This document shows, piece by piece, positions 1 through 5,427 of a stretch of DNA of 9,073 nt. The translations under genes and the position numbers were made by a program. A model generated the notes under the pieces. That model searched no databases. It was not told the DNA's origin and saw only the letters and a program-made list of their open reading frames with translations. Positions within the stretch are counted from its first letter, which is position 1. The number at the start of each line of letters is the position of its first letter. Source of the stretch: JAFGCR01 sp964538225 (lineage in GTDB: Bacteria; Patescibacteriota; Gracilibacteria; UM-FILTER-43-11); the NCBI GenBank assembly GCA_964538225.1, contig CAZIDW010000052.1, positions 1 through 9,073 on the forward strand, given 5' to 3'.

Positions 1-99
1 AACACTTTAGGGCTTTACCCCGACGCAAGCGTCGAAGAATTCTTATCGATTAAAACCAAAAAACTCCTTCCCATCCTTCAGCGGGGGGAGTTTTTTTAA
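1..99 (+). CDS. possible 3' end of an upstream gene (partial)
   Basis: The window opens in sequence that could be the tail of a plus-strand gene, but two frames compete. Frame 1 is open from base 1 to a TAA at 97-99 and reads like protein (..YPDASVEEFLSIKTKKLL..), but its last third would lie inside the terminator-like hairpin at 58-97. Frame 3 is open to a TAA at 51-53, directly before the hairpin, and ends in a basic tail (..RRKRRRILID). Gene-stop-hairpin is the layout seen after the 348-aa gene, which favours frame 3; amino-acid composition favours frame 1. With at most 32 residues visible, no family can be named. Confidence 0.25.
   Translation, partial: NTLGLYPDASVEEFLSIKTKKLLPILQRGEFF
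58..97 (+). terminator. bidirectional rho-independent terminator-like hairpin
   Basis: An A-run plus ACTCC (58-67) pairs with GGAGT plus a T-run (87-97), giving a stem of about 9-10 bp with a pyrimidine-rich loop. Seven Ts follow on the plus strand and a run of As precedes it, so it could stop transcripts from either side. Confidence 0.6.
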
Positions 100-148
100 T
101 AACACCTGATCCGTCCGAATGGCCCTTGTGTCAGGCGGGCATCTGATG

Positions 149-238
149 AAATTTGTAACTGGTAATTTGCCCCTTCGGGGCGTAACTGGTAACTTGATTG
201 CCACAAGTTACAAGTTACGAATTACCAGTTACAAATTG
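149..238. repeat. heptamer-periodic palindromic array A
   Basis: A run of 7-bp units reads TAACTGG, TAATTTG, a CCCCTTCGGGG hairpin, TAACTGG, TAACTTG, then switches polarity to CAAGTTA twice, CGAATTA, CCAGTTA and CAAATTG. The outer arms (150-167 and 220-237) are a perfect 18-bp inverted repeat, and a nested 8-bp pair lies at 189-196/204-211. The strict 7-bp step plus the inversion separates it from a simple terminator. It lies in the non-coding stretch between the first hairpin and the ncRNA terminator; I see no gene in 100-261. Confidence 0.75.
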
Positions 239-261
239 AAAACCAGATATTTAGAAATAAC

Positions 262-284
262 AAAAAAACCCCGATGCATCGAGG
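262..284 (-). terminator. minus-strand terminator of the ncRNA
   Basis: Read on the minus strand, CCTCGA-TGCA-TCGGGG forms a 6-bp hairpin followed at once by seven Ts (268-262). One pair is U.G on the minus strand but a C.A mismatch on the plus strand, so it works only in minus orientation. Confidence 0.7.
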
Positions 285-770
285 TCCTTTTGTTTGATTT
301 CGATGCTCCGGTCCGTTCGGACGCACTTACTTCGCATCCAGGATTAACCGGTCGAAATCAAACTTATCCAGGTGACTAGGCTGGAAAAGTTCTAAGCTGT
401 ACTTTGGTTTTTGTTTTCGTCCTTCCAAGACGTAATCTATACGTTACCTTTGTATTTTTATTTTTGTTTTTAAAAATCAAGATAACAGACTATAAGGGGT
501 TGAGCTCGCACTAGTCGTGAGGAGCTGCAGCGTAAAGCCTAGAACAGAGCCATCCAGGGGGATGAATGACTCTACCCCAGGCTTTGCGGTAAACCGCCTT
601 GTCCTAAAGCCGCGGAAATAAAAAATTTGTTTTTATTTTTGTTTTGCGTCAGCGGGAGAAAAGCAGTCGGTTACAAATTGTGAAAGGTCATGGGGTTTCC
701 TGGGTCATTTCAGTCCGGCGGATGATGGCCGCGAATGACCGGAAAGGATTCAATCTGCGGTGAGCAAATC
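262..770 (-). ncRNA. candidate structured non-coding RNA, family not recognised
   Basis: Reading down from about 769 on the minus strand, about 500 nt with no convincing long coding frame carries many helices. They are 734-740/703-709 with an inner GGC/GCC; a GGCTTT/AAAGCC helix (606-611/580-585) around a GCGG-TAAA-CCGC hairpin; a possible pseudoknot (8-bp stem 573-566/553-546 whose C-rich loop faces four Gs at 575-578); a second possible pseudoknot (hairpin 526-503 with loop GACTA facing UAGUC at 492-488); and a 72-nt terminal hairpin (363-292) with 12-, 5- and 7-bp stems. A-rich linkers (about 480-450, 645-612, 420-403) separate the folded parts. Four pairs are G.U on the minus strand and A.C on the plus. 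A promoter lies upstream and a terminator downstream. The conserved sequences of tmRNA (T-loop, acceptor end), RNase P and SRP RNA were not found, so the family is unknown. Confidence 0.6.
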
Positions 771-775
771 AAAGC

Positions 776-804
776 ATTATACGTAATCGGTATTTTTTTT
801 GCAA
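776..804 (-). promoter_or_regulatory. sigma-70-type promoter for the minus-strand ncRNA
   Basis: On the minus strand TTGCAA (804-799), a 17-bp spacer containing an A-tract, and a perfect TATAAT (781-776) predict a start near 769. This places the start just ahead of the first helix of the candidate ncRNA. Confidence 0.6.
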
Positions 805-906
805 GTTTTATAGCTTGAAATAACTCAATAATTCTTTTCTTGTATACATTTTTTACTCTGAAAAATTTTGGCGCTTTTTTTGATTTTATTACCCAGGGGT
901 TTACTA

Positions 907-935
907 TTGACATATTTATTATATTATGTTAAAAT
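907..935 (+). promoter_or_regulatory. near-consensus promoter of the 348-aa gene
   Basis: A perfect TTGACA (907-912), a 17-bp AT-rich spacer and TAAAAT (930-935, 5/6) predict a start near 942 and a leader of about 29 nt. A second TATAAT (935-940) is spaced too far away. It is divergent from the ncRNA promoter, about 100 bp away, in AT-rich DNA. It looks like a strong constitutive promoter; no operator is obvious. Confidence 0.75.
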
Positions 936-970
936 ATAATTCATTTAAAATTTAATCAACCACCAATACC

Positions 971-2017
971 ATGTCTATTATTAAAAATCCCGCTTTTACA
1001 TCCTACGAGCATTGGTCGGAACATAATGATGACCCGGCGGATGTCAAAAGGCAGAAACCTCAGGCGGCACAGATAGCTAAGACCGATAAGGGCCGTGTGA
1101 TGCAATGGGTCGCGGAAGAACGTGAACTGGCCTTCAGTGAAAGTGAAGGGCAGGATCCTGAGTCCATCTTAATTACAAAACAAGAAGCAGAAATTCAACG
1201 TACAAAAAGGCAACTGGAAAAACCCAAAAAGAAATCTGATGGTGAATATTTAACCAAAAAGACAAAATCGCTTCTGAAATTCAATAAATCTATATTAAAT
1301 CAGGTAGCTGATGAGGCTGATCAATTAGATCCGGATGACGCGGATAAAGCCCATCGCCTGATCGCCCGTTTGGAAGGTCTGAAACTTCCCGCTGTCATCG
1401 ACCGGAAGCTGGAAAACGATTATCAGGATGTCATCGACGCCAATCAGGGCCGTAAGGAACAGCTCGAGACCATCAATAGTGTTCTGGACAACCTTTACCG
1501 GATCACAGAAAAAGCGGATGAAGAAAAGAACCAGGTCAAAGAATTAACTTATCAGACCATTGCTGAATTCAAAAATATCCACACAGCTCTGGCAGAGATC
1601 AGCAAAATCCTTTCCGTTCCAAAAGAAAAGCGGATGCCAAACTGGTACCAGGTAGTGCAGGGGCGGAACCGGGAGGTGCTGCAGGCAAGCCGATATCTTT
1701 TATCCCTCTTCACCCGTGCGCGCATCGCCGATCCGGACCTCATGCTGAAAGCTTATCCCAAAGTGGCTCGCAGGGCGCCGGAAGTGAAACAGGATTACTG
1801 CAATGCCGTTATAGCCTTTACTGCCACCCACAACCATTTTGATTTCTCTAAAGACGTGCTGGAAGAAGCTCGCCGGCACAACTCCCCGCTGGCCCGCGGC
1901 ATCGATGAAGTAATGAGCGCCAAACGCCCCGAAAAAGACGATGTCCTTACGTTCCATGCAAAAGCGGTTCGCCTGCCCCGGAAAAAAGTGAAAGAAGTGC
2001 TGAAAAAAGTCGCTTAA
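971..2017 (+). CDS. hypothetical charged helical protein, 348 aa
   Basis: I do not recognise the family. The protein is soluble-looking, with no signal peptide or membrane segment. Residues 1-100 are hydrophilic and rich in Lys, Glu and Gln, probably flexible. Residues 100-215 are heptad-like helices, plausibly coiled coil (stretches such as QLETINSVLDNLYRITEKADEEK). Residues 222-300 are more compact and carry aromatics (MPNWYQVVQ, SRYLLSLFTRAR, YCNAVIAFTATHNHFDF). The C-terminus is strongly basic (LPRKKVKEVLKKVA), which could suit nucleic-acid binding, but that is only inference. The start is the ATG after ..AATACC, with no Shine-Dalgarno, 29 nt below the predicted transcription start. The gene is monocistronic: promoter before it, terminator right after it. 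Early codons are more AT-rich than the last 400 bases. Confidence 0.88.
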   Translation: MSIIKNPAFTSYEHWSEHNDDPADVKRQKPQAAQIAKTDKGRVMQWVAEERELAFSESEGQDPESILITKQEAEIQRTKRQLEKPKKKSDGEYLTKKTKSLLKFNKSILNQVADEADQLDPDDADKAHRLIARLEGLKLPAVIDRKLENDYQDVIDANQGRKEQLETINSVLDNLYRITEKADEEKNQVKELTYQTIAEFKNIHTALAEISKILSVPKEKRMPNWYQVVQGRNREVLQASRYLLSLFTRARIADPDLMLKAYPKVARRAPEVKQDYCNAVIAFTATHNHFDFSKDVLEEARRHNSPLARGIDEVMSAKRPEKDDVLTFHAKAVRLPRKKVKEVLKKVA

Positions 2018-2030
2018 CAAATCATTTAAC

Positions 2031-2086
2031 CAAAAAAACCCTCTCCTCCTTCGCGTAAAGCTTTGGAGGGTGAGGGTTTTTATTTT
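2031..2086 (+). terminator. bidirectional terminator between convergent genes
   Basis: ACCCTC (2038-2043) pairs with GAGGGT (2072-2077), and an inner CCTCC pairs with GGAGG. The hairpin ends in TTTTTATTTT on the plus strand, and seven As (2032-2038) give a T-run on the minus strand. It sits 14 bp after the stop at 2017 and 55 bp past the recG stop, so it can serve both genes. Its loop (2049-2063) recurs inverted at 7013-7027. Confidence 0.85.
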
Positions 2087-2138
2087 AGATTTGAGATTTT
2101 TGATTCGTGATTTAAATCACAATTCACAAATCAGAAAT
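2082..2138. repeat. heptamer-periodic palindromic array B
   Basis: Successive 7-mers ATTTTAG, ATTTGAG, ATTTTTG, ATTCGTG run to a central ATTTAAAT (2110-2117), then CACAATT, CACAAAT, CAGAAAT. Left units fit ATTnnnG and right units their complement, giving a large imperfect palindrome (16 of 19 positions match around the centre). It fills the gap between the terminator and the recG stop codon. Confidence 0.75.
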
Positions 2139-2140
2139 GA

Positions 2141-4264
2141 TTATGTTTCCATCTTATTTTTCAGTGTCACCAGCATGGATTTAAGCCGCGGGTAGTCATC
2201 GACTTTTTCCGCCATGCGCTCCGCCGCTTTCCGCACGCGGACGACCAGCACCCCGTTGGTGAGGGTAGCGACCTTGAGGTCGGGAATGCCCGACTGCCGG
2301 ATTCCGTACACTTCCCCCGGCCCCCGCAGTTTCAGGTCGATTTCCGCCAGTTTAAAGCCATCCGAACACTCCACCATAGCTTTTAGGCGCTCGTAGGAGC
2401 CTTGTGCGTCAGCGCTGGGGCACAAAAAACAATAGGACTGCTTTTTACCTCTGCCGACACGACCGCGAAACTGATGCAATTGTGAAAGCCCGAACCGCTC
2501 CGCGCCTTCGATGAGCATGATGGTGGCATTGGGCACATCCACCCCCACTTCGATAACGGACGTGGAGACAAGGATATCGATCTCCTTATTTTTAAACCGC
2601 TTCATCACCGCCTCCTTTTCCTCGGATTTCAGCTTTCCATGCAAAAGTCCGATTTTAAAATCTGGAAACACCTGATGCAGCCGTTCGTATTCGGCTTTTA
2701 CCGACTTCACCTCGAGCTTTTCGGAATCGTCGATCAGCGGACAGATGACATACACCTGCTCCCCTTTTCGAATTTTATCCGCGATAAACCGGTTCACCTG
2801 TGTGCGGCGGTCCGGCGGGACGACTTTGGTGACGATGGTCTGGCGGCCGGGCGGCATTTCGTTGATAACCGACAGATCATGGTCCCCGTATGCCACCATG
2901 GCAAGGGTGCGGGGGATGGGCGTGGCCGTCATGTTCAGCACATGCGGACTGCCCTGTTTCATCAGAGTCTCCCGCTGTTTCACGCCGAAACGGTGCTGTT
3001 CATCCACCACGGCCAGCCCCAGGCGGGGAAAGCGAATGGCTTCCTGGATAAGCGCGTGCGTGCCGACGACAATATCCACTTGGCCGTTGTTCACGGCGTC
3101 CTGAACCGTCTTTTTTTCTTTCGGTTTCAGCGACCCGACCAATAACTGGATGCTGGTGGGTTTTTCAGGGGGGAATCTGGCTTCATAGGCTTCGATCAAT
3201 TGGGAAATGGACTGCATATGCTGGCGCGCCAGCACCTCGGTCGGCGCCATGATGGCCGCCTGATAACCATGCAGAACCGCGTTAAGAAGCGCGGTGACCG
3301 CCACCACCGTTTTGCCCGACCCCACATCCCCTTCCAGAAGCCGCATCATGGGGTACGGTTTTTCGAAATCAGACAGGATCTCGAAGATCGTCACCTTCTG
3401 GGCGTTGGTGGGCGTAAACGGCAGGGTGGAAAAAAAGTCCTTCACAAACTGGACATCCATCTTTACCTCTTTAATCAGGCTGTCTTTTTCCCGGCTTCGC
3501 TGCCATTCTTGCTTGCGCTGGACGGCATGGAGCTGAAGCAAAAACAACTCCTCATACGCCAACTGGTCCCGCGCCTGCTGCAGGCGCTTTTGGTTCGTAG
3601 GAAAATGCACTTCTTTCACCGCCTCTGATTTGCTCATCAGCTGTTCCTCTTCGATGATCTCCGGCGGCAGGATTTCCTCAAATTCTTTCGCCAGGTAAAG
3701 AAGGGGGTGGATTTTTTCCCTCAGCCACTTGCTGGTGATGACCTCGTGCTGGGGGTATACCGGCACCATGCCTTTGGTGTGCACCTGCACCTGGCCCGCC
3801 CGTTCCACGCGGGGGTTTTGGATGGTGGGGCGGCCGTACTGGTATTTAATGGCGCCGGAAACCGTCACGTCGGTCTCCATCGGCACCATCCGCTTTACAA
3901 ACGGCTGGTTGAACCACACCACCTCCGCCTGATTGCCATGCGGATCGTAAAACATGGCCTTGGTGATCGTCACTTTCCGGCTCCGCGTGGGCACGGTTTT
4001 TATACCATACAGCATGCCGTTCAGGCTCACTTTTTCCCCGTCTTTCACCTGCAGGAGTTGTTTGGATTCCGACAGGTCCTCGTAGGCGCGGGGAAAATAC
4101 AGCAAAAGATCTTCCACGGTATGCAGGTTCATATCCCGCAGAGCTTTGAAGTAATCGCGTTTGGTACGGATAGCGTCGCTGAGAGGGGTGGAAAGATGCA
4201 TATCAGCAGATATATTAGTTGGATAACTGATTATATCATAATCCATATAGCCATTGCTTTTCAT
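2141..4264 (-). CDS. recG: ATP-dependent DNA helicase RecG
   Basis: RecG is a double-stranded DNA translocase that regresses stalled replication forks and migrates Holliday and D-loop junctions in the cytoplasm. Residues about 45-200 are the N-terminal helical and OB-fold wedge region (LHTVEDLLLYFPRAYED; GRPTIQNPRVE). The helicase core shows Walker A GDVGSGKT (312-319), APTEVLARQH (340-349), motif II DEQH (421-424), motif III TATPIPRTLA (446-455), STSVIEVGVDVPNA (567-580) and motif VI QFRGRVGR (598-605). RecG-type LKLRGPGE-GIRQSG follows near 645-659. At 707 aa it is close to E. coli RecG (693 aa) and intact. The first ATG is preceded by ..TTTTACC. Met22 (ATG at 4201-4199, MHLSTPLSDAI) matches the usual family N-terminus better, and a TATAAT lies at 4235-4230 inside the first 21 codons, so the true start may be 4201. 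It is convergent with the 348-aa gene and divergent from the downstream operon. Confidence 0.97.
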   Translation of the reverse strand: MKSNGYMDYDIISYPTNISADMHLSTPLSDAIRTKRDYFKALRDMNLHTVEDLLLYFPRAYEDLSESKQLLQVKDGEKVSLNGMLYGIKTVPTRSRKVTITKAMFYDPHGNQAEVVWFNQPFVKRMVPMETDVTVSGAIKYQYGRPTIQNPRVERAGQVQVHTKGMVPVYPQHEVITSKWLREKIHPLLYLAKEFEEILPPEIIEEEQLMSKSEAVKEVHFPTNQKRLQQARDQLAYEELFLLQLHAVQRKQEWQRSREKDSLIKEVKMDVQFVKDFFSTLPFTPTNAQKVTIFEILSDFEKPYPMMRLLEGDVGSGKTVVAVTALLNAVLHGYQAAIMAPTEVLARQHMQSISQLIEAYEARFPPEKPTSIQLLVGSLKPKEKKTVQDAVNNGQVDIVVGTHALIQEAIRFPRLGLAVVDEQHRFGVKQRETLMKQGSPHVLNMTATPIPRTLAMVAYGDHDLSVINEMPPGRQTIVTKVVPPDRRTQVNRFIADKIRKGEQVYVICPLIDDSEKLEVKSVKAEYERLHQVFPDFKIGLLHGKLKSEEKEAVMKRFKNKEIDILVSTSVIEVGVDVPNATIMLIEGAERFGLSQLHQFRGRVGRGKKQSYCFLCPSADAQGSYERLKAMVECSDGFKLAEIDLKLRGPGEVYGIRQSGIPDLKVATLTNGVLVVRVRKAAERMAEKVDDYPRLKSMLVTLKNKMET
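4230..4235 (-). promoter_or_regulatory. possible -10 box for recG
   Basis: A perfect TATAAT on the minus strand lies about 30 bp ahead of the Met22 codon of recG. The matching -35 (AGCAAT or AAGCAA) is poor. If used, the first 21 codons would not be transcribed and recG would start at 4201. Confidence 0.3.
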
Positions 4265-4282
4265 GGTAAAATTTGCTATAAT
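4254..4282 (+). promoter_or_regulatory. promoter of the six-gene run
   Basis: TTGCTT (4254-4259), a 17-bp spacer and a perfect TATAAT (4277-4282) predict a start near 4289 and a leader of about 118 nt. It overlaps the 5' end of the longest recG frame, so the two directions may interfere. Confidence 0.55.
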
Positions 4283-4318
4283 AATCAGATTAATTAACTT
4301 GTAACAGTTGCTCCCGTT

Positions 4319-4376
4319 GGTCGCGGTTTACCACAAGCCCTACCACGACCCCGAGGACTCTCGGGGGAGTCGTCCC
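4319..4376. promoter_or_regulatory. GC-rich structured segment in the divergent leader region
   Basis: GGTCGCGGT (4319-4327) pairs with ACCACGACC (4342-4350) with one mismatch. CCCCGAG-GACT-CTCGGGG (about 4349-4366) is a perfect 7-bp hairpin, and its GACT loop can also pair with AGTC (4368-4371). No T-run follows on either strand, so it is not a simple terminator. It would lie in the plus-strand leader, or in a long recG leader if recG starts far upstream. It might be a cis-regulatory RNA or a protein site; the sequence does not say which. Confidence 0.4.
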
Positions 4377-4406
4377 ACCATTAAGTAAGACCATAAGAAA
4401 AATAAA

Positions 4407-4793
4407 ATGAAAGACCCCATCCAGAAATACAAAGACCATATCGTGGCCCCGCAGACCCGGCAGGAACTGAACAAACCCCTGAAAGACCAAACCGGTTTCA
4501 ATAAAGGGCATAAGGAATTTTTACAGACGCTGATCAACAAACTGGAAAGCGGAGAACTCGACCCCCACAACATTCAGACTCTGCACAATGAGGCGGTCTA
4601 CGACAAACTGAGTGATGAGGAAAAAGAGGAAACCGATATGACAGGGATGAATATACTGGGAATCATCCGCCAGATCGAATCGCTGTGGAAGATGGAAGAC
4701 CGGCCTACTTTCCAGATCCAGAACCTGGTGGAAACGCTTTTCCAGATGAAATCAAAATTCGAAGAAAAGCACGGGGATGTTTATATTATCTAA
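4407..4793 (+). CDS. hypothetical protein, 128 aa, first gene of the run
   Basis: I do not recognise this family. The protein is hydrophilic and predicted helical, with no membrane or signal segment. The middle is acidic (KLSDEEKEETDMTGMN, about residues 70-85), followed by a helix containing WKMEDRP (about 93-99) and a terminal helix LVETLFQMKSKFEEKHG. The pattern suits a small folded partner or scaffold protein, but no catalytic motif is seen. The start ATG lies at the end of the structured leader in an A-rich context (AAATAAAATG) with no Shine-Dalgarno. Its stop is followed immediately by the 4794-4856 heptamer array. Confidence 0.85.
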   Translation: MKDPIQKYKDHIVAPQTRQELNKPLKDQTGFNKGHKEFLQTLINKLESGELDPHNIQTLHNEAVYDKLSDEEKEETDMTGMNILGIIRQIESLWKMEDRPTFQIQNLVETLFQMKSKFEEKHGDVYII

Positions 4794-4856
4794 CACCTAA
4801 CAGCTGACACCTAACAGCTGACAAAGGTCAGATGTCAAAGGTCAGATGTCAAATGT
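4794..4856. repeat. heptamer array C (nine units starting with CA)
   Basis: Nine consecutive 7-mers all begin with CA: CACCTAA, CAGCTGA, CACCTAA, CAGCTGA, CAAAGGT, CAGATGT, CAAAGGT, CAGATGT, CAAATGT. It can also be seen as two different 14-bp units, each present twice. It begins on the base after the upstream stop and runs to within 2 nt of the next ATG, so it fills the whole gap and takes the place of a ribosome-binding site. Confidence 0.85.
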
Positions 4857-4858
4857 AA

Positions 4859-5062
4859 ATGGGTGAAGGCGACTACTTACCAAAGGGACGGCATCGGAAA
4901 AAACCGGTTGATCCGAAAAAACTGAAAGCCATGAAGGAGCAATGGAAAAAAGCTCCGGAGATCCGCGAAAAAGCCACCCGCCACCATAAGGAAAAAGAAG
5001 TGCCCAAGGCCGAAGAGGAACTGGAAAAAGACCTTAAACAAATCAATAACAATAAAAACTAA
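4859..5062 (+). CDS. small highly charged hypothetical protein, 67 aa
   Basis: I do not recognise it. More than half of the residues are charged: the N-terminal part is basic (LPKGRHRKKPVDPKKLK), the middle is Lys/Glu/His-mixed, and the tail is acidic-then-Asn (EEELEKDLKQINNNKN). It is probably disordered or a single helix. An in-frame TAA lies directly before the ATG, so this start cannot be extended. There is no Shine-Dalgarno; the upstream bases belong to the heptamer array. Collinearity and codon use like its neighbours support a real gene, though its length and composition leave some doubt. Confidence 0.65.
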   Translation: MGEGDYLPKGRHRKKPVDPKKLKAMKEQWKKAPEIREKATRHHKEKEVPKAEEELEKDLKQINNNKN

Positions 5063-5073
5063 TAGACTTCTTA

Positions 5074-5147
5074 TGGACAGCTAATGGATTGCTAATTGAC
5101 GAGTCCATTGGATGCCGATCAGCTGTCAATTAGATATCAATCAGAAA
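5074..5147. repeat. degenerate heptamer/palindrome array D
   Basis: CTAATTGAC (5092-5100) and GTCAATTAG (5125-5133) are a perfect 9-bp inverted repeat inside a longer imperfect palindrome. Units can be laid out in 7-bp steps (GGACAGC, TAATGGA, TTGCTAA, TTGACGA ... TGTCAAT, TAGATAT, CAATCAG), but less regularly than in arrays A-C. It fills the gap between the 67-aa and 92-aa genes. Confidence 0.5.
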
Positions 5148-5148
5148 T

Positions 5149-5427
5149 ATGACTGAACTTGAACAAAAAATCATTGAACTCATCACCAATAACCGTTACC
5201 TCTCCGAGGAACTGAAAAAGCGCTACATCCTGGCCATGTTCCTGATGGAAACGGAAAAACAGCGGGAATACCTGCTGTTACTGGAGGCTTTTCAGAAACG
5301 CTGTGAAGAGACCGACCGCGGGATCTTCATCGTGAAACCCGATGAGATGAAACAGATCTTAAAAACGTATGATGAGGCTAAAAAGGACATTTTGCGGAAA
5401 CTGAATATCAATAACCAAAACCAGTGA
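5149..5427 (+). CDS. small helical hypothetical protein, 92 aa
   Basis: I do not recognise this family. It is predicted almost wholly helical: ELEQKIIELITNN (3-15), LSEELKKRYILAMFLMETEKQREYLLLLEAFQKR (18-51) and KPDEMKQILKTYDEAKKDILRKL (63-85). Hydrophobic positions every three to four residues suggest a helical bundle or coiled-coil partner; there is no membrane segment. The stop TGA overlaps the ATG of the next gene (TGATG at 5425-5429), so the two are probably translationally coupled and made in related amounts. The start ATG (..CAGAAATATG) has no Shine-Dalgarno and follows array D directly. Confidence 0.85.
   Translation: MTELEQKIIELITNNRYLSEELKKRYILAMFLMETEKQREYLLLLEAFQKRCEETDRGIFIVKPDEMKQILKTYDEAKKDILRKLNINNQNQ

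Noticed and set aside
119..379. 86-codon plus-strand reading frame
   Set aside because: It is made of the heptamer array, the reverse of the ncRNA terminator and the terminal hairpin, so it is not protein-like.
488..516. Group I intron P7-like GACTA/TAGTC pair
   Set aside because: The 19 nt between the two strands is too short for the P3 strand and P8 hairpin that a group I core needs.
262..770. tmRNA or RNase P RNA
   Set aside because: GATTTCGAC and GATGCGAAG in the minus strand resemble the tmRNA 5' region, and GATGAATGAC on the plus strand resembles an RNase P segment. However, no T-loop, acceptor pairing or tag ending in Ala-Ala was found, and the other RNase P conserved blocks are missing.
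710..913. 67-codon minus-strand reading frame (MSIVNPWVIKSKK...)
   Set aside because: It has a plausible composition, but it overlaps the plus-strand promoter, contains the ncRNA promoter within it and ends inside the first ncRNA helix. AT-rich chance frame is more likely.
3707..4297. 196-codon plus-strand frame opposite recG, and similar long frames at 2639-3145 and 3200-3628
   Set aside because: They are antisense shadows of recG, whose helicase motifs are unmistakable.
4794..4856. CRISPR array
   Set aside because: The units are 7 or 14 bp with no spacers, and no cas genes are near.
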